This document shows, piece after piece, positions 1-5,038 of a DNA stretch of 11,654 nt; the first letter of the stretch is position 1, and each line of letters begins with the position of its first letter. The position numbers and the translations under genes were made by a program. The notes beneath the pieces were generated by a model. That model was given only the letters and a program-made list of their open reading frames with translations, was not told the origin of the DNA and did not search any database. Origin of the DNA: Pseudomonadota bacterium (GTDB lineage Bacteria; Pseudomonadota; Gammaproteobacteria; UBA6186; Azoamicaceae); NCBI GenBank assembly GCA_021848375.1, contig JAJZUR010000044.1:1-11654 (forward strand). Reading direction: 5' to 3'.

Positions 1-1514
1 CTTTTTTACGCCTGTTGTCTGGTGAAGAGTCGCCGAGCCTTGGCGAAATCATGGTGGTAAAGGACGCAAGTGTTGGATTTTTAAGACAAGATCAATATCG
101 TTATGAAGAAAATACCGTTATTGAAGTGGTCTTACAAGGTAAAGCAAAGTTATGGGCAGCGTTACGAGAAAAAGAAAAATTGTTAAATTCAGGCGAGTTT
201 GATGAAAAAATTGGGCTACGTTTAGGGGCATTAGAAGAAATCATATTTCATCAACAAGGCTATACAGCTGAAACCTTTGCCCAAACGCTGCTAACGGGCT
301 TGGGTGTTGAGCCGGAGTACCATTTTAAACCCTTAAATGCGCTGTCTGGTGGTTTTAAACTTCGGGTGCTGTTGGCGCAATCCTTATTTGAAGAGCCAGA
401 TATTTTATTATTAGATGAGCCTACCAACCACCTTGATATCATGAGCATTGCGTGGCTTGAAAATTATTTAAAAAATCAATACAAAGGGGTTTTACTGTTT
501 ATTTCACACGATTATGGTTTTTTAAATAATTTATCGACTCATGTGTTAGATATCGATTTTGGGGAAATTCGGGAGTACGTGGGTAATTATGATCACTTTG
601 AACAGGAAAAAAAGCTGAAGGTCGAACAAAAAGAAAATGAGCGGCAATTTATTGAAAACAAAATTGCGCATATGCGGGTTTTTGTGGAACGGTTTCGAGC
701 AAGCGCCAGCCGTTCTAAGCAAGCCTTATCTCGTGAGAAAATGATCGATAAGTTGGAATTACCGGATATTAAAAAATCTTCCCGCATTAGCCCTCATTTT
801 CAATTTAGGCAAAAACGCCCATCAGGCAAAGTTGCGTTGACTGTTGAACATCTTTCAAAAAGCTTTGGCACTAAAATTGTCTTAAATAATGTTTCCTTTC
901 ATGTCAATAAAGGTGAAAAAGTCGCGTTGATTGGCCATAATGGTATCGGAAAATCAACACTATTAAAAATATTATTGAGCAAATTGGATGCGGATGAAGG
1001 AAAATTTACCTGGGGTTATGAAACCCATATTTCCTATTTTGCACAAGACCACCATGAAACCCTAACGGGTAGAGCAACCGTACTTGATTGGTTAATTGAA
1101 CAACGCGAAAGTGATGCAACACGAGATAACATTCGCAAAGCGTTGGGACAAGTATTATTTACCCAGGACGATGTGTATAAATCCATTGCAACCATTAGCG
1201 GTGGAGAGGCTGCACGTTTGTTAATTGCTAATATGATGTTAGAACATTCAAATGTTCTGGTTTTCGATGAACCAACCAATCACTTAGATTTAGAATCTCG
1301 AGAAGCATTGGCAAATGCTTTAAGTCGTTTTGAAGGGACGGTGATAGTTGTGAGTCACGATCGACACTTTGTTTCGACCTTTGCAACGCGAGTGATTGCT
1401 TTAACTGAAAAAGGGATTATAGATTTTCAGGGTAGTTATAGAGAATATCTTGCTCGATATGGAGAAGATTACTTAAATAAAGTTTGGCTGGTTGAACAAG
1501 AAAAGAAAAAATAG
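1..1514 (+). CDS. ABC-F family ATPase, YbiT-like (5' end outside window)
   Basis: This is a soluble ABC-F protein with two ATP-binding cassettes and no membrane domain; the family acts on the ribosome. The frame is already open at the window edge: the codons before the TTG at position 15 read F-L-R-L-L, which fits the helix after Walker A of the first cassette, so TTG-15 is not the start and the Walker A proper is off the window. Counting residues from codon 15, cassette 1 shows the signature LSGGFK (110-115) and Walker B LLLDEP (131-136, Glu135). A charged linker rich in Lys, Arg and Glu follows (about 195-270). Cassette 2 has Walker A GHNGIGKST (307-315), signature ISGGE (394-398) and Walker B with Glu419, then SHDRHF. 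The linker (ASRSKQALSR), the AQDH segment and the IDFQGSYREYL end resemble E. coli YbiT more than Uup, EttA or YheS. Both visible catalytic glutamates are intact. It converges on the DUF498 gene 14 bases downstream, with no clear terminator between them. Confidence 0.93.
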   Translation, partial: FLRLLSGEESPSLGEIMVVKDASVGFLRQDQYRYEENTVIEVVLQGKAKLWAALREKEKLLNSGEFDEKIGLRLGALEEIIFHQQGYTAETFAQTLLTGLGVEPEYHFKPLNALSGGFKLRVLLAQSLFEEPDILLLDEPTNHLDIMSIAWLENYLKNQYKGVLLFISHDYGFLNNLSTHVLDIDFGEIREYVGNYDHFEQEKKLKVEQKENERQFIENKIAHMRVFVERFRASASRSKQALSREKMIDKLELPDIKKSSRISPHFQFRQKRPSGKVALTVEHLSKSFGTKIVLNNVSFHVNKGEKVALIGHNGIGKSTLLKILLSKLDADEGKFTWGYETHISYFAQDHHETLTGRATVLDWLIEQRESDATRDNIRKALGQVLFTQDDVYKSIATISGGEAARLLIANMMLEHSNVLVFDEPTNHLDLESREALANALSRFEGTVIVVSHDRHFVSTFATRVIALTEKGIIDFQGSYREYLARYGEDYLNKVWLVEQEKKK

Positions 1515-1528
1515 GCATCAAACTGCTA

Positions 1529-1906
1529 TTAAACGAACAGCGCTGCTGCAACCTGCCTGCCTTCTGCCATCAGTACAATATAAGTTCTTGCGGCAGCGCT
1601 GGTGCTCATGACTTCTACGCCAATTTGATGATCCGTTAAAGAGGCAATCAGTTTGGGGGATAGAAAACGTAATCGTTCCCCACTACCAAATAAAACCACC
1701 TGTGGTTTGTAAGATAACAAAATTTCAAAATGTTCAGCCTTTAACGCTTCAAAAGAGGTGGGTCCCCAAGGCGCGATTAAGTGCTCGGGCATTACGACAA
1801 TAGGAAAGTCATAGGACTTATTGTTAACGATCAGGTTGCCGTTTTGATACGCTTTAATTTGAAAAGCAGCATTGCCATTGTCTTTTGAAAATTCCATACT
1901 ACCCAT
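1529..1906 (-). CDS. Mth938-like (DUF498/Xcc1710-like) domain protein
   Basis: This 125-aa protein belongs to the small Mth938/DUF498 family, whose mitochondrial member NDUFAF3 helps assemble respiratory complex I; the bacterial function is not settled. Recognisable features are a central WGPTSFEAL segment, the strand-turn VVLFGSGERLRFL, and the C-terminal block VEVMSTSAAARTYIVLMAEGR followed by AAAL, which corresponds to the family's conserved MxTxAAxRTYNxLxxEGR region. Length is normal for the family and there is no signal peptide or membrane segment. Two starts are possible: ATG at 1906 (MGSMEF) or ATG at 1897 (MEF). Neither has a good Shine-Dalgarno sequence. A TATAAT just upstream would put a transcript start at about 1897-1898, which favours the shorter form. 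It is divergent from recJ and convergent with the ABC-F gene. Family call is firm; start and role are not. Confidence 0.85.
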   Translation of the reverse strand: MGSMEFSKDNGNAAFQIKAYQNGNLIVNNKSYDFPIVVMPEHLIAPWGPTSFEALKAEHFEILLSYKPQVVLFGSGERLRFLSPKLIASLTDHQIGVEVMSTSAAARTYIVLMAEGRQVAAALFV

Positions 1907-1912
1907 TATACG
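1885..1912 (+). promoter_or_regulatory. candidate sigma-70 promoter for recJ
   Basis: TTGAAA (1885-1890, five of six to the -35 consensus), a 16-base spacer and TATACG (1907-1912, four of six to the -10 consensus) would start transcription near 1919, giving a leader of about 27 bases before the recJ ATG. It lies over the start of the divergent DUF498 gene. Assigned by eye only. Confidence 0.35.
1905..1910 (-). promoter_or_regulatory. candidate -10 box for the DUF498 gene
   Basis: The minus strand reads a perfect TATAAT here. No convincing -35 hexamer sits 16-18 bases upstream (the sequence there is CT-rich). If it is used, the RNA would begin at about the second ATG (1897), giving a leaderless or nearly leaderless message. 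It overlaps the putative -10 of recJ on the other strand. Confidence 0.25.
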
Positions 1913-1945
1913 GAAAATGTGTAAAAAAAGGAGAATGGGTTAACC

Positions 1946-3721
1946 ATGGAAATAGAATTACCAAAACCTGAGATTAAAACCAAAAGCTATGATAAATCAA
2001 TTGAGCGGGAAGGCATTGCGGCAGGCTTACATCCGATCTTAGCCAGAGTGGTTGCCTCGCGGCCAATTTTAGCGGATATCCCGCTGCAGCAAGCCTTATT
2101 CCCCAAATTAAAAAATTTAACCTCGCCGTTTCAGATGTTGGGTATGGATAAAGCAGCGGAACGCGTAGCACACGCCATTATACAACAAGAATGTATCGGA
2201 TTAGAAACGGATCATGATTGTGATGGTCAAACCAGCCATGCAGTTTTGTATCATGTATTGGTCAATCATTTCCGACATCCGAAAGACAAGATCCGATCTT
2301 ACATTGGGCATCGATTAACGGAAGGCTATGGATTGTCTGATGCCGTTGCCAAAAGAATTTTAGCCGATGATTCTAAAGTTCAGTTATTAATTACCGCAGA
2401 TAACGGTTCATCGGATGAGCCGCGTATTAAAGATTTAAAAAATTCAGGTATTGATGTGATTGTGACGGATCATCATGAAATTCCACAGGATGGGGTACCT
2501 AAAAGCGCTTATGTCTGTTTAAATCCGACTCAAGCAGACTGTGGTTATCATGATCCGTATATTGCAGGCTGCATGGTGGCTTGGTTATTAATGGCGGCAA
2601 CCAGACAAAAGCTAATCAGAGCAGGGTACTTAACCACCGATGCGCCAACGTTGATTGATGCGCTCGATTTTGTAGCGGTCGGAACGGTTGCGGATTGTGT
2701 GAGCATTGCGCGAAGCTTAAATAATCGAGCCGTGGTGGCATTTGGGATCCGCTTAATTGAAGCAGGAACAAGACCTTGTTGGCGTGCCATTAAAACACTA
2801 TCAAAGGCACCGCTTTGTTCAGAAGACTTAGGTTTTAGAATTGGCCCATTGTTGAATAGTGATGGCCGTTTAGCAACTGCATTTGGTTCGGTTAGTTTTT
2901 TGTTAGCAGAAACAGACGAAGAAGCAATGGCCTGGTTATATTCGTTACAAGATTATAATACCGAGCGTAAATCCATTCAACATGATATCGTGCTTCGCGG
3001 GTTACACGCCGCAAAGCAGCAAATAGAAAAACAACGCAGTAGTTTATGTATTTATTTGGCGGATAGTCATACTGGCGTACATGGAATTGCAGCGAGTCGA
3101 ATCAAAGACATTTTTGGCCGGCCCACTGCTTTTTTTGCCGCTAAAGTGGGAACTACTGATCTGATCACAGGATCGGTACGAGGGATTGAAGGCTTTCATG
3201 TGCGTAATGCAATACAAAGTGTTGCAAACGAGCATCCCGATCTGTTAATCGCTTTTGGTGGTCACAAAGGGGCAGGCGGTCTCACCTTACGGGCGGTAGA
3301 TTTTGAATGCTTTAGTGAGGCTTTTGAAAAAGCGGCGCAACACCAATTAAAGAATAGAAACTTAGGCCCTGTAATTTGGACAGAAGGTCAAGTTCCCGCA
3401 CATCATCTTAACCTAGAATTTGTTGATGCATTAAATCAGCTTGAGCCTTATGGGAGAGAATTTGAACAGCCCATTTTTGAAATCGATGGCGTACTAAAAG
3501 AATTTCGAATGATAGGTGATGGCACTCATGCGCGTGTGGTGTTGGACTGCGAGGGTAATCGTTTAACGGGCGTGTGGTTTAAATTTAGACAAACTTCTAC
3601 ATCCACTCCATCGGTTACGGTTGGAGACAAAGTAAAAGTCGCTTATTCTGTAAAAGCGAATACTTTCCGTAACCAACGGACGTTAGATATCCATATTGTT
3701 CATATGGAAATTAGTGGGTAG
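1946..3721 (+). CDS. recJ: RecJ-like single-strand-specific DHH exonuclease (divergent)
   Basis: This 591-aa protein has RecJ architecture (E. coli RecJ is 577 aa): DHH domain, DHHA1 domain, then a C-terminal OB-like region. RecJ degrades single-stranded DNA 5'-3' in recombination and repair, using two divalent metals. Motifs in order: DHDCDG (89-94), TADNG (150-154), TDHH (174-177), GTVAD (246-250), LNSDGRL (303-309), GSVR (409-412), GGHKGAGG (438-445); the OB-like region spans about 480-590. All expected metal-binding Asp and His residues are present, so activity is expected. Several motifs differ from the canonical DFDADGATS, LNAAGRL and GGHAMAAG, so this may be a lineage-specific version or a second RecJ paralog. 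ATG-1946 is chosen because AGGAG lies at 1929-1933, though the 12-base spacing is long. It is divergent from the DUF498 gene, and its last 11 bases overlap the end of the convergent 173-aa gene. Confidence 0.9.
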   Translation: MEIELPKPEIKTKSYDKSIEREGIAAGLHPILARVVASRPILADIPLQQALFPKLKNLTSPFQMLGMDKAAERVAHAIIQQECIGLETDHDCDGQTSHAVLYHVLVNHFRHPKDKIRSYIGHRLTEGYGLSDAVAKRILADDSKVQLLITADNGSSDEPRIKDLKNSGIDVIVTDHHEIPQDGVPKSAYVCLNPTQADCGYHDPYIAGCMVAWLLMAATRQKLIRAGYLTTDAPTLIDALDFVAVGTVADCVSIARSLNNRAVVAFGIRLIEAGTRPCWRAIKTLSKAPLCSEDLGFRIGPLLNSDGRLATAFGSVSFLLAETDEEAMAWLYSLQDYNTERKSIQHDIVLRGLHAAKQQIEKQRSSLCIYLADSHTGVHGIAASRIKDIFGRPTAFFAAKVGTTDLITGSVRGIEGFHVRNAIQSVANEHPDLLIAFGGHKGAGGLTLRAVDFECFSEAFEKAAQHQLKNRNLGPVIWTEGQVPAHHLNLEFVDALNQLEPYGREFEQPIFEIDGVLKEFRMIGDGTHARVVLDCEGNRLTGVWFKFRQTSTSTPSVTVGDKVKVAYSVKANTFRNQRTLDIHIVHMEISG

Positions 3722-4232
3722 TTTTGCTGGTTGGTCCCGTACTTGTACCTTCTATTTCTAGTTCTAATGGACGCTCTTTTCTCTTTGGATTTACTGGCTC
3801 TACCACACGACGCGAATTATTTAAGTGTTGCGTAAAGTTATAGGTGAGCGCATCTGAAGACGCTTCAAGGGTTGGTAATTTGCGAGAATCTTCAAGTTTA
3901 TTGAGTACATCATTAAAGAGACTTATGGACTCAACCGAGGGGCCCTGTCTCGTTTGGGCGAGTGCGTTGTAGGCGGTATTGACAGCTTCTAATTGTAAAT
4001 TGCGAATAGTTGCTTTGAGTTCATCTATTTCGCGCTGAAATAGTTCATCTTTAAATTTAAGCGCATCATCGAATTGCCAATGTTGTTTAGAAATTATTTC
4101 TAGCAATTTTCTGGCATGTTCAAGATCCCCCAATTTAACTAGCTCCTTTGCTGCCGTAAAATAAGGTGATGGGACACCACTCAAGGCGATTGGTAATAAT
4201 TTTGTTTTAGCATCTTCAAAACGATTAGACAT
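3711..4232 (-). CDS. hypothetical protein, 173 aa, helical with polar E-rich C-terminus
   Basis: I do not recognise this protein. The N-terminal half is helical; residues about 24-48 (YFTAAKELVKLGDLEHARKL onwards) resemble one TPR-type helical hairpin. Residues 65-115 look amphipathic or coiled-coil-like. There is no signal peptide or membrane segment. The last 23 residues are strikingly different: a basic patch (NPKRKERP), then glutamates at positions -13, -15, -17 and -21, then a tail of Ser, Thr, Gly and Lys ending in TSKTTH. This resembles the 'E-block' signal described for Legionella Dot/Icm type IV substrates, but that is inference. The start is well supported: a perfect AGGAGG lies five bases before the ATG and overlaps the stop of the 185-aa gene, indicating a translationally coupled two-gene operon. 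The 3' end overlaps recJ by 11 bases in convergent orientation. Confidence 0.75.
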   Translation of the reverse strand: MSNRFEDAKTKLLPIALSGVPSPYFTAAKELVKLGDLEHARKLLEIISKQHWQFDDALKFKDELFQREIDELKATIRNLQLEAVNTAYNALAQTRQGPSVESISLFNDVLNKLEDSRKLPTLEASSDALTYNFTQHLNNSRRVVEPVNPKRKERPLELEIEGTSTGPTSKTTH

Positions 4233-4237
4233 TCGGT

Positions 4238-4243
4238 CCTCCT
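4238..4243 (-). promoter_or_regulatory. Shine-Dalgarno AGGAGG coupling the two-gene operon
   Basis: On the minus strand a perfect AGGAGG sits five bases before the ATG at 4232. It overlaps the TAG stop (4244-4242) of the upstream 185-aa gene. This is the strongest ribosome-binding site in the window. It fixes the start of the 173-aa gene and implies coupled translation. Confidence 0.8.
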
Positions 4244-4799
4244 AAAAACCAATTTCATCCATTTTCTTTAGAAAACGGTGCACACAATTGTTTGCAATAA
4301 AATACTTGAGATCATATAAAATTTCATCGGGTAGAGCCTCAATTTGACCAATCCGTTGAAAAAGCTGGTTCATAAAACCGGCATTTGTTCGAATGGCATT
4401 TTCACGATAATTGATAACGACAATGGGATCCTCCCGGGTAACCCGAATAGGCTCCATCCAACCAATTTTTTTAAAATCGTCGATCTCGATTGCTCTGACC
4501 AATGCTGCTTGAACTTTAAGATCCCTTACATGCAGAATGATCCGAATCCCTTCTTCATCTTGACGTTCCTCTATGTATCTTCGCCATCCCTCATACTCTA
4601 TTTCGTTGATTTTTCGTTCAGGGCGAGGGGAGTAATATTTTACTTGTTCTATGGATTCATCTTCTTGGCATTGCCATTCGTAGATCTGAAAAAATTCTTT
4701 TGATCCTTGCTTGACACGGCTGCTACGAATTTGCTCTGGGCAGAAATAACCCTGCTCAAATTGAGGCATAGAATGGTGTAATTCCACACTACTCAGCAT
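4242..4799 (-). CDS. hypothetical protein, 185 aa, first gene of a two-gene operon
   Basis: I do not recognise a family. The protein is soluble, rich in Glu, Ile and Arg, with no signal peptide, no membrane segment and no clear motif. Residues about 70-105 are charged with a strand-like RIILHVRDLKV stretch, and the C-terminal third is predicted helical (LFQRIGQIEALPDEILYDLK) ending in a basic-then-acidic KKMDEIGF. The start at 4799 is preferred because AGGGG lies about ten bases upstream; a second ATG at 4769 has only a weak site. It lies nine bases before the 173-aa gene, with its stop inside that gene's ribosome-binding site, so the two products are probably made together. It is divergent from the patatin gene across a 239-base gap and could be co-regulated with it. 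A 119-codon open frame on the opposite strand (4344-4703) is judged a shadow. Confidence 0.7.
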   Translation of the reverse strand: MLSSVELHHSMPQFEQGYFCPEQIRSSRVKQGSKEFFQIYEWQCQEDESIEQVKYYSPRPERKINEIEYEGWRRYIEERQDEEGIRIILHVRDLKVQAALVRAIEIDDFKKIGWMEPIRVTREDPIVVINYRENAIRTNAGFMNQLFQRIGQIEALPDEILYDLKYFIANNCVHRFLKKMDEIGF

Positions 4800-4890
4800 A
4801 TCCGTAAATCCCCTACCAATTCAATTTTGCTTTCCTGCATTAAACAAACTCAATAGGCGAAACTAGTTCACCCATCAGAAGTCTAACTGG

Positions 4891-4919
4891 TTACTAATGA
4901 AGCTTAACTTCACGAGTAA
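4891..4919. repeat. 29-bp interrupted palindrome (operator candidate)
   Basis: Arms TTACTAATGAAG (4891-4902) and CTTCACGAGTAA (4908-4919) flank a five-base centre CTTAA. Ten of twelve arm positions pair; only the two-base step AA/CG does not. The matched blocks are TTACT/AGTAA and TGAAG/CTTCA. No T-run follows on either strand, so it is not a terminator. Its place in the divergent gap suggests a site for a dimeric regulator. Confidence 0.5.
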
Positions 4920-4956
4920 GCGATAGTGTATGTGCACGGTCAGTGAATATCAATAT

Positions 4957-5005
4957 ATTTTTTAAGAAATAAGGAATTTTTTTAAATAGTGAGTCTAATA
5001 ATTAA
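4957..5005. repeat. T-tract/TTAA elements phased at 20 bp
   Basis: ATTTTTTAA (4957-4965) recurs as TTTTTTTAA (4977-4985), and the TTAA step appears a third time at 5002-5005, each exactly 20 bp apart, close to two helical turns. Such phasing can bend DNA or place tandem regulator sites on one face. The region is AT-rich, so chance is a real alternative. Confidence 0.35.
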
Positions 5006-5038
5006 ATTGAAATAATTGCTATCAAAGAGGTAAGATTT

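Larger units (their letters stand above)
4800..5038. promoter_or_regulatory. divergent control region between the orphan operon and the patatin gene
   Basis: This 239-base gap separates two gene units read in opposite directions and must hold both promoters. It contains a 29-bp interrupted palindrome at 4891-4919, phased T-tracts with TTAA at 4962, 4982 and 5002, and the patatin ribosome-binding site AAAGAGG at 5024-5030. An AATAAT (4997-5002, five of six to the -10 consensus) faces the patatin gene but has no -35 hexamer at the right distance. TTTAAT (minus strand, 4844-4839) is a possible -10 for the other direction, again without a good -35. The lack of -35 boxes would fit activator-dependent promoters, but this is inference. 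Confidence 0.5.

Noticed and set aside
15..17. TTG at 15 as the start of the ABC-F gene
   Set aside because: The upstream codons continue the frame and fit the helix after Walker A, which a functional first cassette needs; the gene starts outside the window.
1935..1943. Minimal ATG-GGT-TAA frame between the recJ ribosome-binding site and its start
   Set aside because: The ATG lies only one base beyond AGGAG, too close to be used, and a two-codon frame has no supporting evidence.
4344..4703. 119-codon open frame on the plus strand opposite the 185-aa gene
   Set aside because: It has no ribosome-binding site, a Phe/Cys-rich composition typical of an antisense shadow, and lies fully inside a minus-strand gene that has good operon signals.
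4957..5005. PmrA-type regulatory box
   Set aside because: The TTAA steps are 20 bp apart, not about 11 bp, and the flanking bases do not follow the published tandem consensus as I know it.
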